A stretch of DNA of 64,000 bases from an uncultured Comamonas sp. (GTDB lineage Bacteria; Pseudomonadota; Gammaproteobacteria; Burkholderiales; Burkholderiaceae_C): positions 1-64,000 of the forward strand of contig CABIIJ010000011.1 in the NCBI GenBank assembly GCA_902175065.1. The letters run 5' to 3'. Below, piece after piece: positions 39,879 through 48,047 of the stretch (the stretch's first letter is position 1; every line of letters begins with the position of its first letter). Both the position numbers and the translations under genes were made by a program. The notes beneath the pieces were generated by a model that saw only the letters and a list, made by a program, of their open reading frames with translations, was not told where the DNA came from and ran no database searches.

Positions 39879-40553
39879 TCAGCAGCACACGGACAGCACC
39901 TGCGCGGGCTGCTCGCTCAGACTCACGTAGACATGGCCGATGCCGCTGTCGAAATACGCGGCCTCGTGCCGGGCCAGTTCGATGGACTGGCCGTTTTCAA
40001 ACAGGATGCGCACCTCGCCCTCCAGCACCATCACGAATTCCTGGCCCGGGTGGCGAATGGTTTCGGCAAAGTCGGCGGCCTCGCGGGCGTGGATCACGGC
40101 CATCAGCGGCTGCATCTTCTTGGCCGGATACGCCCCGCACAGCACGCTGTAGGCGTATTGCCCGGTTTCGTAGTGCTGCACGTCGGCAAAGCGGTCCTTG
40201 ACCACCGTGGGCCGCTCCTCCCCGGCGGCGGCAGGCGCATCGCCGACCATGAACAGCCGGGTCAGGTCGATCTCCAGCGCGTTGCCCAGCTTGAGCATTT
40301 TTTCGTAGCTCAGGGCAATCTGCCCGCGCTCGGCCTTGGAGATGGTGGACACGGCCAGCCCGCTGTGGGCAGCCAGTTGCTGCAAGGTCAGGCCGCGTGC
40401 CTTGCGGGCGCGGCGCAGCTTGGCGCCCACCTCGCACTTGCCCACCGGCGGGGTTTCATCGCCCCCCGCCGCCGCCACGCCCGGCAATACTGCGGCCAGT
40501 ATTTGTTCAGGAGTCAGCGTGGCGGGCAGGTCGGACATCACGGGGCGGTTCAT
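39879..40553 (-). CDS. XRE-family regulator with a C-terminal cupin domain
   Basis: This 224-residue protein has a helix-turn-helix (GAKLRRARKARGLTLQQLAA, HSGLAVSTISKAERGQIALS) and a cupin barrel (HPGQEFVMVLEGEVRILFEN, YFDSGIGHVYVSLS) that may bind a small ligand. This architecture often controls amine, amino-acid or aldehyde catabolism. Upstream lie a YkvI transporter and an amino-acid oxidase on the same strand, so control of those genes is a reasonable inference. Its start could be five residues later. Confidence 0.88.
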   Translation of the reverse strand: MNRPVMSDLPATLTPEQILAAVLPGVAAAGGDETPPVGKCEVGAKLRRARKARGLTLQQLAAHSGLAVSTISKAERGQIALSYEKMLKLGNALEIDLTRLFMVGDAPAAAGEERPTVVKDRFADVQHYETGQYAYSVLCGAYPAKKMQPLMAVIHAREAADFAETIRHPGQEFVMVLEGEVRILFENGQSIELARHEAAYFDSGIGHVYVSLSEQPAQVLSVCC

Positions 40554-40615
40554 GGGCGAAACAGGGCACGGGAAAGGGCGCAGGCAAAGGCGGCCATTCT
40601 CGCAGTTTCAACCCC

Positions 40616-41677
40616 CTATTTGGCCACCCTACCCATGCGCAGCCAGCCGATGAAGGCACACGCCATCAGCGCAAATCCGATGTAGCCGTAGATGGGATAG
40701 ACCACCCCCACCAGCGTGATGAAGCCGACGAAGCTGCCGCCCAGCGCTGCCGCACCCGCCACCCCGCTGCCCCAGCGAAAGCGGGACGTGTTGGCCGGCA
40801 GGATACGGGCCATGAAGGCGTACAGCATGCCGACGGCAGTGTTCAGAATCATGCCGAAGATGACCAGCGACATCAGGTGCCCCAGCCAGGGCGAGATTTG
40901 CGTCGCCAGGGCCAGCATGGGCATGGCCACGCCGCCCAGGGTGTCCATGCGCCAATACATGGCGGCGGCAATCGCCAGCATCAGCAGGCCCAGCAGCAGG
41001 CCGCCGAGCACCCCGCCCCACAACGCCGTGCGGCGCGAGCTGGCCTGCCCGCCCATGATGACCAGGAACGGCATCCCCGCCACCACGTTGTAGGAGACGT
41101 ACAGAAATGCAGCCACCAGCCAGTGGCCGGCCCCCTTGGCCTGCTGCGTCGCGGCCGCCTCCAGCGCCACGGCATCGGCGTGGGGGGAGGAGAGCACGTA
41201 GGCGGCGACGACCACCGTCATCAGCATCAGCAGCGGGGTGACGGCCCCGATGAACGCGATCACACGGCGCACGTCCAGGGAGACGATCAGCACCGTCGCC
41301 ACCGTGGCCAGCACACTGCCCCAGACCACCGGCAGGCCCAGCCACTGTTGCAGCAAGGCCCCCGCGCCTGCCAGCATCACCACCGTGATGGCGAACAGGA
41401 AGAAGGTGATCAGCACGTCGAACACCCAGCCCAGGTGCCGCCCCAGCAGGGCCTGCACCACTTCCTTGTGCGAGCTGGCCCGCATCGCCTGGCCCATGGT
41501 GGAGAACACCATCGACAGGAATACGAAGGCCAGCCCGGCCACCAACGCGCCCCACAGGCCGATGCGGCCAAAAGCGGCGAAGAACTGCAACAACTCCTGC
41601 CCCGAGGCAAAACCGGCCCCGACGATGACGCCGACGAAAGCCCCGGCGATCTTGCTCACTTCCTTGAATTCACGCAT
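40616..41677 (-). CDS. YkvI-family membrane transporter
   Basis: This 353-residue protein has about ten membrane helices and begins VSKIAGAFVGVIVGAGFASG, the conserved YkvI/APC-superfamily opening with a broken helix. AGGAG lies 6 bases before the ATG. It is the middle gene of a row with a flavin amine oxidase-type enzyme upstream and the cupin regulator downstream. The substrate is unknown; an amino acid or amine is plausible because of the oxidase. Confidence 0.85.
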   Translation of the reverse strand: MREFKEVSKIAGAFVGVIVGAGFASGQELLQFFAAFGRIGLWGALVAGLAFVFLSMVFSTMGQAMRASSHKEVVQALLGRHLGWVFDVLITFFLFAITVVMLAGAGALLQQWLGLPVVWGSVLATVATVLIVSLDVRRVIAFIGAVTPLLMLMTVVVAAYVLSSPHADAVALEAAATQQAKGAGHWLVAAFLYVSYNVVAGMPFLVIMGGQASSRRTALWGGVLGGLLLGLLMLAIAAAMYWRMDTLGGVAMPMLALATQISPWLGHLMSLVIFGMILNTAVGMLYAFMARILPANTSRFRWGSGVAGAAALGGSFVGFITLVGVVYPIYGYIGFALMACAFIGWLRMGRVAK

Positions 41678-41729
41678 TTTTGTCTCCTGATTTATCTCTT
41701 TGAATGATTGGGTTCCCTCGGCCCCGGCA

Positions 41730-42893
41730 TCAACCCTGCTCGCCCGCCAGCCGCGCAGGACTGAGCCGGGCCGGGTCCACGCCCTGCGCCACCAGTTCCG
41801 GCGGCAGCGGCTGGCCCAGCAGCAAGGCGCTGGCCGCCGCCGATGCCCCGGCTGCCGTCTGGATGCCGTAGCCGCCCTGCCCGGCCAGCCAGAAAAAGCC
41901 CGGGCAGCCGCTGTCCCAGCCGATGACGAAATCGCCATCGGGCGCAAAGCTGCGCAGCCCTGCCCAGACATGGCCGGGGCGGCGTATGCGCAGGTGGCTC
42001 CATTCCTCGATGTGGTAGATGCCGGTGGCCACGTCCAGCTCCTCGGCCACCACGTCGTGCGGCGGTACCGGGTCGGCATTGGCAGGCGACCCCAGCAACT
42101 GGCCCGCGTCGGGCTTGAAATAAAAGCTCTCATCCGCCCCGATCACCGCAGGCCAGGACTGGATGGACACCCCTGGCGGCGGCGCAAAGGTGAATGCCGT
42201 GCGCCGCTTGGGCTGAATGCCCAGCGGACGCACGCCGCACACCTGGGCCACGGTGTCGGCCCAGGCCCCGGCGGCATTCACCACGGCACGGCCACGCACC
42301 TCACTGCCATCGCGCAGGCCCAGCACCCAGAGCGCCTGCCCTTCTTCCCCGGCCTCCCTGCGGGCCTGGAGCAGCGCGGCATTGCAGCGCAGGCTGGCCC
42401 CGGCCTGGGCCATGCCGCGCAGAAAGCCCTGGTGCAGCTCGGCCACATCGATGTCCATGGCATCCAGGTCATGCACCGCGCCCACCAGCCCCTCGGCCTT
42501 CAGGCAGGGCACCAGGGCCAGCGCCTCGTCCGCACCGATGCGCCGGGCACGCAGCCCCTCGGCCCGGTACGTGGCCAGCGCCTGGTCCAGCAGCCCCTCC
42601 TGCCCGGCCCGCGCCACGTACAGCGTGCCGCGCGGCTGCACCAGCGCGTGGCGGCAAAAACCGGCGGGCGGTGCCAGGTAAAAGGCCCGGCTGGCGCGTG
42701 TCAGGGCGCGAATCTGCGGCGTGCCGTAGCTTTCCATGAACAGCGCCGCCGACCGGCCCGTGCTGTGGTAGCCGGGCTGCGCCTCCCCCTCCAGCACCAG
42801 CACCGATGCCCCGGACTGCGCCAGCCGGTAGGCCACCGATGCCCCGGCCATGCCGGCGCCGACGACGACGAAATCCCAAATGTCCTGCTGCAT
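41730..42893 (-). CDS. FAD-dependent oxidoreductase, DAO family
   Basis: This 387-residue enzyme has the FAD dinucleotide motif DFVVVGAGMAGASVAYRLAQ and the DAO-type second half (WSHLRIRRPGHVWAGLRSFA, PGFFWLAGQGGYGIQTAAG). Related proteins include glycine/D-amino-acid and hydroxy-acid oxidases; the substrate is not evident. The ATG giving MQQDIWDF lies 5 bases after GGAG; a GTG two codons upstream is possible. It lies next to the YkvI transporter and may share its substrate. Confidence 0.87.
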   Translation of the reverse strand: MQQDIWDFVVVGAGMAGASVAYRLAQSGASVLVLEGEAQPGYHSTGRSAALFMESYGTPQIRALTRASRAFYLAPPAGFCRHALVQPRGTLYVARAGQEGLLDQALATYRAEGLRARRIGADEALALVPCLKAEGLVGAVHDLDAMDIDVAELHQGFLRGMAQAGASLRCNAALLQARREAGEEGQALWVLGLRDGSEVRGRAVVNAAGAWADTVAQVCGVRPLGIQPKRRTAFTFAPPPGVSIQSWPAVIGADESFYFKPDAGQLLGSPANADPVPPHDVVAEELDVATGIYHIEEWSHLRIRRPGHVWAGLRSFAPDGDFVIGWDSGCPGFFWLAGQGGYGIQTAAGASAAASALLLGQPLPPELVAQGVDPARLSPARLAGEQG

Positions 42894-42901
42894 ACCCACT
42901 C

Positions 42902-42950
42902 CAAAAAATTTTCCGATACGAAAATTATCGGATAAGAAAATTTTTCGGCA
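42902..42950. promoter_or_regulatory. AT-rich dyad between the two flavoenzyme genes
   Basis: CCGATA-CGAAAAT-TATCGG is a perfect 6-bp inverted repeat, flanked on both sides by AAAATTTT-type runs. It lies just before the ribosome site of the DAO gene, so it may be an operator or a hairpin ending the upstream gene. Confidence 0.45.
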
Positions 42951-42984
42951 AGCCTTTGGATACCAGGGTTTGCACCAGGATCGG

Positions 42985-44250
42985 TCATCCCGCCTTCCGC
43001 CGCATCCAGTGACGGTAGCGCCGGTTCTTCAGGCGGTTTTCCCACTGCTGTTCCAGCAACGCCAGGCCAGGGTGTACCTGCGGATTGGCGGCCCGCCCCA
43101 GGCTCAGGCGATGCAGCTGGTGCTTGACCATCGCCATATACGCCACCGAGGCCAGCACCTTGTTCTTGAACGTGATGGGCCGCAGCGCAGGCGCCAGCGT
43201 GGACGCAGCAGCCGGGTCGCTGCACCACACCAAGGGCAAACGCGGCTCGACGGCCAGCGCAGTCGCCATGCCCACCAGGGCAATGCCGCTGTTCACCACC
43301 TGCGCAGCCACCGGATAGCGGCGGATGCCGCCCGTCACCATCAGCGGCATCTGCGCCACGGCGGCGATGTCCTGGGCAAATTCCAGAAAGTAGGCTTCGC
43401 GTGCCAGCGTGCGCCCGTCGCGGGCCTGGCCGTGCATGGCGGGCGCTTCGTAGCTGCCGCCGGACAGCTCGACCACATCCACGCCCAGCGGGTTGAGCAG
43501 CGCCACCACCTGCCGGGCATCGTCGGCGCTGAAGCCGCCACGCTGGAAGTCCGCCGAATTGAGCTTGACGGCCACTGCAAAACCCGGCTGCACGGCAGAG
43601 CGCACGCCCTGCACGATCTCCACCAGCAGCCGCGCCCGGTTGGCCAGCGTGCCGCCCCAGGCATCCCGGCGCCGGTTGGTCAGGGGCGACAGAAACTGAC
43701 TGAGCAGATAGCCATGCGCAGCGTGAATCTGCACCCCGGTAAAGCCGAACTTTTCCGCCAGCAACGCCGAACGGATGAAACGCTCCTTCACCGCCTGGAT
43801 ATCCGCCTCGGCCATCTCCCGGGGCAGGGCGAATCGTTTGGAGAAACTGCCCAGCTCCAGCGCCACTGCCGAAGGCGCCCAGGTTTCCTGCCCCAGCCCC
43901 GCCGGCATCTGCCGCCCCGGGTGGTTGAGCTGCACCCACGCCTGCGCCCCCTGCGAACGTGCGGCCTGTGCCCAGGCGGCAAAACGCTCGCCAAACGCCT
44001 CGGACTCCAGCACCACCCCGCCCGGCCCGGTCATGGCACGGCGATCGACCATCACGTTGCCGGTAATCAGGAGGCCCGCGCCGCCCTCCGCCCAGGTGCG
44101 GTACAGCCGGATCAGCGCCGCCGAAGGCGCATGGTCGGCATCCGCCATGTTTTCCTCCATCGCTGCCTTGGCGATGCGGTTGGGAACAATGGCCCCGTTG
44201 GGCAAGGTCAGCGGTGCAAAAAGGGGGGACGGTGCCAGGTCGTGCGCCAT
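42985..44250 (-). CDS. NADH:flavin oxidoreductase (old yellow enzyme family)
   Basis: This 421-residue FMN enzyme has the barrel start FAPLTLPNGAIVPNRIAKAA, the active-site sequence IHAAHGYLLSQFLSPLTNRR, and GGIRRYPVAAQVVNSGIALV near the FMN phosphate. OYE enzymes reduce activated C=C bonds and nitro groups. It is preceded by GGAG. The promoter has the 19-base spacer of MerR-controlled genes and the divergent gene encodes a MerR protein, so induction by a stress compound is likely. Confidence 0.9.
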   Translation of the reverse strand: MAHDLAPSPLFAPLTLPNGAIVPNRIAKAAMEENMADADHAPSAALIRLYRTWAEGGAGLLITGNVMVDRRAMTGPGGVVLESEAFGERFAAWAQAARSQGAQAWVQLNHPGRQMPAGLGQETWAPSAVALELGSFSKRFALPREMAEADIQAVKERFIRSALLAEKFGFTGVQIHAAHGYLLSQFLSPLTNRRRDAWGGTLANRARLLVEIVQGVRSAVQPGFAVAVKLNSADFQRGGFSADDARQVVALLNPLGVDVVELSGGSYEAPAMHGQARDGRTLAREAYFLEFAQDIAAVAQMPLMVTGGIRRYPVAAQVVNSGIALVGMATALAVEPRLPLVWCSDPAAASTLAPALRPITFKNKVLASVAYMAMVKHQLHRLSLGRAANPQVHPGLALLEQQWENRLKNRRYRHWMRRKAG

Positions 44251-44280
44251 GCGGTACTCCAGAAAATTTACGATGGCCGG

Positions 44281-44311
44281 ACGATAAGATTCAAGCGAAC
44301 TTGAAGGTCAA
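44281..44311 (-). promoter_or_regulatory. MerR-type promoter with operator
   Basis: On the minus strand TTGACC (44306-44311) and TATCGT (44281-44286) are exactly 19 bases apart, the stretched spacer that MerR-family activators untwist. The spacer contains the perfect dyad TTCAAG-CGAA-CTTGAA (44290-44305). It faces the flavin oxidoreductase gene, with the merR gene on the other side. Confidence 0.85.
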
Positions 44312-44385
44312 GCCATTTTTCGCACTTTTTATTTGCCAGCAGCCTGTTTGACCTTCCAGCGGCACACGCACACAGGAAACCCACC

Positions 44386-44817
44386 ATGAAAATCGGCGAA
44401 CTCGCCCGGCGCAGCGGCCTGGCGGCCTCCACCATCCGCTTCTATGAATCGAAAGGGCTGCTCCGCATGGCCGACCGGCAGGCCAACGGCTACCGCGCCT
44501 ACCCGCCGGAAGCCGTGGCCGTGCTGGCCATCATCGCCAGCGCCCAGCAGGCAGGCTTCACACTGGAAGAAATCAGGCACCTCCTGCCACAGGACATCAC
44601 CCAGTGGCAACACGACGACCTGCTGGCCGCGCTACAGAAAAAGATAGCAGACATCGAAGCCCTCCAGGCCCGGCTGGCACAAAACAAGGCGCACCTGCAA
44701 TCCCTGGTGCAGCAGATCACCACCAAACCCGCCACCATGACCTGCCAGGACAATGCCGTGCGGGTGATGGAACGCCTGGGCATCGGCACCCCGCAATGCA
44801 CAGGCAACAGGACGTAA
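44386..44817 (+). CDS. MerR-family transcriptional regulator
   Basis: This 143-residue regulator starts with the MerR winged helix KIGELARRSGLAASTIRFYE and the GLL..R..NGYR segment, followed by a long dimerisation helix (LQKKIADIEALQARLAQNKA). The C-terminus has two cysteines, at TCQDNAV and PQC, which could bind a metal or react with an electrophile. AGGAAA precedes the ATG. It is divergent from the old yellow enzyme gene and the operator between them fits its family. Confidence 0.9.
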   Translation: MKIGELARRSGLAASTIRFYESKGLLRMADRQANGYRAYPPEAVAVLAIIASAQQAGFTLEEIRHLLPQDITQWQHDDLLAALQKKIADIEALQARLAQNKAHLQSLVQQITTKPATMTCQDNAVRVMERLGIGTPQCTGNRT

Positions 44818-44859
44818 TTCCATCTCCAGATCCAGACACGTTCCCAGGAACCCGGAAAA

Positions 44860-45630
44860 ATGCCCCATCCCGCGCCACACCACCACCGCAACTGGTTCGA
44901 CCAAGGGGGCGCAGCCTACGCCCGCTTCCGCCCCGAATACCCGCCCGAGCTGGCCCGCTGGCTGGCGGCGCAAGCGCCCCATCATGGTCACGCCCTGGCG
45001 GTGGACGTGGGCTGCGGCAACGGCCAGCTCACCGCCCAGTTGGCCGAACACTTCCAGCGGGTGCTCGGCCTCGACCCCAGCCGCGAGCAGCTCGCCCATG
45101 CCGCCGCCCACCCGCGCGTGGCCTATGCCTGCGCCCCGGCGGAAGCGCTGCCCGTGCCCACCGGCAGCGCCAGCCTGATCGCCGCCGCCCAGGCCGCACA
45201 CTGGTTCGACCTGCCGCGCTTTTATGCCGAGGCCCGCCGCATCGGCCAAAGCGGCGCGGTGCTGGCCCTGATCGGCTACGGCGTGCTGCGGCTGGACGAC
45301 GATGCGCTGCACGCACGCTTCCAGCATTTCTACACGCAGGAGATCGGCCCCTACTGGCCCGCCGAACGCAAGCTGGTGGACAGCGGCTATGCCGACCTGC
45401 CCTTCCCCTTCGCCGAGCAGGCCGCGCCCGCACTGGACATCCGCAAGCAGTGGGATTTGCCCGCGCTGCTGGGCTACATCGCCACCTGGTCGGCCGTGCG
45501 CCAGGCCCGCGAGGCCGGACGCGAAGACCTGCTGCAAAACTTTGCAACCGACCTTGCCGAACTATGGGGCGCCCCGGCCTGCCGCCGCGCCATCGTCTGG
45601 CCCATCCATCTGCGCTGGAGCATTCTGTGA
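44860..45630 (+). CDS. class I SAM-dependent methyltransferase
   Basis: This 256-residue protein contains motif I, LAVDVGCGNGQLTAQLAEHF, then GLDPSREQL and the acidic SAM loop APAEALPVPTGSASLIAAAQ. WFDQGGAAYARFRPEYPPEL at the start is usual for this family of small-molecule or trans-aconitate-like methyltransferases. The substrate is unknown. It is 42 bp after merR on the same strand and may be read with it. Confidence 0.85.
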   Translation: MPHPAPHHHRNWFDQGGAAYARFRPEYPPELARWLAAQAPHHGHALAVDVGCGNGQLTAQLAEHFQRVLGLDPSREQLAHAAAHPRVAYACAPAEALPVPTGSASLIAAAQAAHWFDLPRFYAEARRIGQSGAVLALIGYGVLRLDDDALHARFQHFYTQEIGPYWPAERKLVDSGYADLPFPFAEQAAPALDIRKQWDLPALLGYIATWSAVRQAREAGREDLLQNFATDLAELWGAPACRRAIVWPIHLRWSIL

Positions 45631-45666
45631 ATCACACCATGCCCCGGTTGCCTCGGCTTCATCAAT

Positions 45667-45756
45667 AAAAATAGAGCTATTTCCGCCGGAAAACAAATAA
45701 TCTCAAGCATAAAAATATCTGAAATCGTTTATTTATCAGCGGAACAAGCTCTTAAA
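45667..45756. repeat. AT-rich palindromic element, copy 6
   Basis: Arms AAATAGAGCTATTTCCGCCG and TCAGCGGAACAAGCTCTTAA enclose AAATAATCTCAAG..and ATATCTGAAATCGTTTATTT. It follows the methyltransferase stop and is followed by the thiolase terminator remnant. Confidence 0.8.
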
Positions 45757-45857
45757 AAAAGAAACACCGCCAGACCTTGCGGCCTGCGCGGTGTTCTTAC
45801 GCAACAAAAGCAAGCCAACGCTTACAGCACTTCAAACACCCCGGCTGCCCCCATGCC
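45754..45857 (-). pseudogene. thiolase 3'-end remnant with its terminator
   Basis: Bases 45813-45857 match 46836-46880 at 43 of 45 positions. Read on the minus strand they encode [11 protein letters not shown] plus TAA, the exact last residues of the intact thiolase. Next to it is an equivalent terminator: AACACCGC / GCGGTGTT (45763-45794) with a T run on minus at 45754-45760. No thiolase sequence lies upstream of these codons. It is either a trace of a deleted paralogue or a duplication made when the islet to its right arrived. Confidence 0.82.
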
Positions 45858-45896
45858 GTGCTCGCTAAATTCCTGCAAACACCCTCCGGTACCGAT

Positions 45897-46187
45897 TCAT
45901 ACTGCATCCGTCGAATCATGATGCACTGCACGAATCACTTGATATCGCTGATCCACGCGCATCACAAACTCAGCAGGCGTAAGTTCCAAAGCTGCCGCTA
46001 ACCGCCACAACACGCTGATGGTCGGCTGCTTTGCCGCAGACTCAATTAACGTCACAAACGGGCGGTCAATCTCTGCTGCACCAGCTACATCCTCCTGGGT
46101 GCGCCCAAGCTCACGCCGTCGCTCTTTCAGAGCAATCCCTAACGCTTGCAAAAGAAGTGCATTACGGCTCGGTCGCATCGCCCGCAC
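45897..46187 (-). CDS. XRE-family DNA-binding protein (small)
   Basis: This 96-residue protein has one helix-turn-helix domain (ALKERRRELGRTQEDVAGAA, EIDRPFVTLIESAAKQPTIS, VLWRLAAALELTPAEFVMRV) and little else. Size and layout resemble restriction-modification controller or phage-type repressors, but no such module is here. Codon use is more AT-rich than in the neighbours. The start could be three residues later. The gene lies opposite a lipoprotein gene, and the space between holds a double palindrome that may be its operator. Confidence 0.8.
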   Translation of the reverse strand: MRAMRPSRNALLLQALGIALKERRRELGRTQEDVAGAAEIDRPFVTLIESAAKQPTISVLWRLAAALELTPAEFVMRVDQRYQVIRAVHHDSTDAV

Positions 46188-46208
46188 TATGTGTTTTTAG
46201 TTATCTAA

Positions 46209-46227
46209 AGACACGTGTCTATAGACA
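46209..46227. promoter_or_regulatory. overlapping palindromes, candidate XRE operator
   Basis: AGACACGTGTCT (46209-46220) and TGTCTATAGACA (46216-46227) are two perfect 12-bp palindromes sharing five bases. This gives three alternating AGACA/TGTCT half-sites in 19 bp. They sit between the XRE gene start and the lipoprotein start, the usual place for an autoregulator. Confidence 0.6.
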
Positions 46228-46306
46228 ACAAAAAGCAGGCACAATCTACTCCCGGCATCGGCCATCCCATCCACAACTTCATCTAATGAGACCACTAGGA
46301 AGATCC

Positions 46307-46585
46307 ATGAAGACTTTTGCTATCCCCCTGCTACTTGCCCTCGCTTTGACCGCATGTGGAGGAGGAAAAATGGAAGGCTCTTATTACCAAGAGTCCTCTG
46401 AAGAACCTACCTTGGTGCTGAAACCTAATGGAAAAGCCGTTTTCATGGGGATGATGGAGTACCCCTATGAAGTCGAAGGCAAAGATGTCAAGCTTCTGAC
46501 CCCGGAAGGAACAGTCATCCTGGAAGGCAAGGAAGATGGATCGTTACTTTCAATGTTTGGAAAGTTGAAGAAGCGTCCATCCTAA
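46307..46585 (+). CDS. small lipoprotein, unknown function
   Basis: This 92-residue protein has a lipoprotein signal (PLLLALALTAC, with Cys17 in the lipobox LTAC) followed by GGG, so it is probably anchored in the outer membrane. The mature part is short and beta-rich (GSYYQESSEEPTLVLKPNG, YEVEGKDVKLLTPEGTVILE), like small lipocalin-type or inhibitor-like lipoproteins. AGGAAG lies 4 bases before the ATG. The composition is less GC-rich than in flanking genes. I do not recognise the family. Confidence 0.8.
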   Translation: MKTFAIPLLLALALTACGGGKMEGSYYQESSEEPTLVLKPNGKAVFMGMMEYPYEVEGKDVKLLTPEGTVILEGKEDGSLLSMFGKLKKRPS

Positions 46586-46647
46586 AAATTCAATACCAAC
46601 TCAAGTTCTATTTTTCGCTCCTATATTCGTGCCTTCAAGCAGCGCTA

Positions 46648-46777
46648 AGGATGCTCTGCACGAATCAAACGGCAAGTGTGCGCAGCGGATCGGGATGGGC
46701 TGCAAGGCGCAAACGCAGCAGACCACCCGAGACCGCTGGTGCACACGGCTCGGTGATTGAGACAGAAGATCCCTAAA
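46648..46777. repeat. decayed mobile-element copy
   Basis: AAGGATGCTCTGCACGAAT at the left resembles the left end of the 79-bp element at 27654, and AGACAGAAGATCCCTAA at the right is a decayed partner. The middle (GCGGATCGGGATGGGCTGCA, AGGCGCAAACGCAGCAG) is the core of the 161-bp elements. The copy thus links the two families and suggests they share an origin. Confidence 0.6.
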
Positions 46778-46783
46778 AGCGAT

Positions 46784-46823
46784 AAAAAAACACCGCCTGA
46801 ACTTTTCAGTCCAGACGGTGTTT
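46784..46823 (-). terminator. thiolase terminator
   Basis: Reading minus, AAACACCGTCTG and CAGGCGGTGTTT form a 12-bp stem with one mismatch and a long loop, followed by a T run. It lies 20 bases beyond the thiolase stop. A diverged counterpart lies at 45763. Confidence 0.85.
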
Positions 46824-46844
46824 CACGTAAAGAGAAGCCAACGC

Positions 46845-48020
46845 TTACAGCACTTCAAACACCCCGGCAGCGCCCATGCCACCGCCGATGCACATGGTGA
46901 CGCACACGCGCTTGGCGCCCCGGCGCTTGCCTTCGATCAGGGCGTGGCCGGTCAGGCGCTGGCCGCTGACGCCGTAGGGGTGGCCCAGGGCAATGGCACC
47001 GCCATTGACGTTCAGGCGCTCATCGGGGATGCCCAGCTTGTCGCGGCAATAGAGCACCTGCACGGCGAAGGCTTCGTTCAGCTCCCACAGATCGATGTCC
47101 TGCACGGTCAGGCCCAGTTTTTTCAGCACCTTGGGCACGGCAAAGACGGGGCCGATGCCCATCTCGTCCGGCTCGCAACCGGCCACGGCAAAGCCCAGGA
47201 AGCGGCCCAGGGGTTGCAGGCCGTTGCGGGCGGCGAAGTCCTCGCTCACCACCACGCAGGCACCGGCACCGTCGCTGAACTGGCTGGCATTGCCTGCCGT
47301 GATCAGGCCACCGGGGATGGCGCTTTTCAGGCCGCTGACGGCTTGCACTGTGGTGCCTTCGCGCGTGCCCTCGTCCCTGGCCACGGTCACTTCCTTGGTG
47401 ATCAGGCCCAGCTGCTTGTCGGCAATCCCGGCGGTGACGGTGATGGGGGCGATTTCGGCATCGAACAGCCCGGCGGCCTGGGCCGCGCAGGCCTTCTGCT
47501 GGCTGGCAGCGCCATAGGCGTCCATCGCATCGCGGCCAATGCCGTAGCGTTGGGCGACGTTCTCTGCCGTTTGCAGCATGTTCCAGTAGATTTCCGGCTT
47601 GGTGGCGGCCAGGGCCGGGTCTTGCGCCATGTGCATGTTCACTTCCTGCTGCACGCAGGAGATGCTTTCCACGCCGCCGGCGACCAGCACGTCGTTTTCC
47701 CCGGCGATGATGCGCTGCGCGGCCAGGGCGATGGATTGCAGGCCGGAGGAGCAGAAGCGGTTGATGGTCAGGCCCGAGGCCGTGACGGGCAGGCCCGCCT
47801 GGATGGCGATCAGCCGCGCCACGTTGGCGCCGGTGGTGCCTTCGGGCAGGGCGCAGCCCATGATGACATCTTCGACCAAAGCCGCGTCGATGCCGGCACG
47901 CTGCACGGCATGGCGCACGGCATGGCCGCCCAGGGTGGGGCCATAGGTCATGTTGAAAGCGCCCTTCCAGCTCTTGGCAAGCGGGGTGCGGGCGGTGGAG
48001 ACGATTACTGCGGAAGTCAT
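46845..48020 (-). CDS. fadA: acetyl-CoA C-acyltransferase (thiolase)
   Basis: This 391-residue thiolase cleaves 3-oxoacyl-CoA in the last step of beta-oxidation. The acylated cysteine is Cys90 in INRFCSSG, and the C-terminal catalytic pieces are [26 protein letters not shown], and [14 protein letters not shown]. It lies 27 bp after the hydratase/dehydrogenase gene, so they form a fadBA pair. Its last residues are duplicated about 1 kb away. Confidence 0.94.
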   Translation of the reverse strand: MTSAVIVSTARTPLAKSWKGAFNMTYGPTLGGHAVRHAVQRAGIDAALVEDVIMGCALPEGTTGANVARLIAIQAGLPVTASGLTINRFCSSGLQSIALAAQRIIAGENDVLVAGGVESISCVQQEVNMHMAQDPALAATKPEIYWNMLQTAENVAQRYGIGRDAMDAYGAASQQKACAAQAAGLFDAEIAPITVTAGIADKQLGLITKEVTVARDEGTREGTTVQAVSGLKSAIPGGLITAGNASQFSDGAGACVVVSEDFAARNGLQPLGRFLGFAVAGCEPDEMGIGPVFAVPKVLKKLGLTVQDIDLWELNEAFAVQVLYCRDKLGIPDERLNVNGGAIALGHPYGVSGQRLTGHALIEGKRRGAKRVCVTMCIGGGMGAAGVFEVL

Positions 48021-48047
48021 AGCACTATTCCCTTCAATACGTTGCGA

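Noticed and set aside
45897-46585. Toxin-antitoxin pair (XRE plus small protein)
   Set aside because: The small partner has a lipoprotein signal and is transcribed divergently. No toxin-like domain is present.
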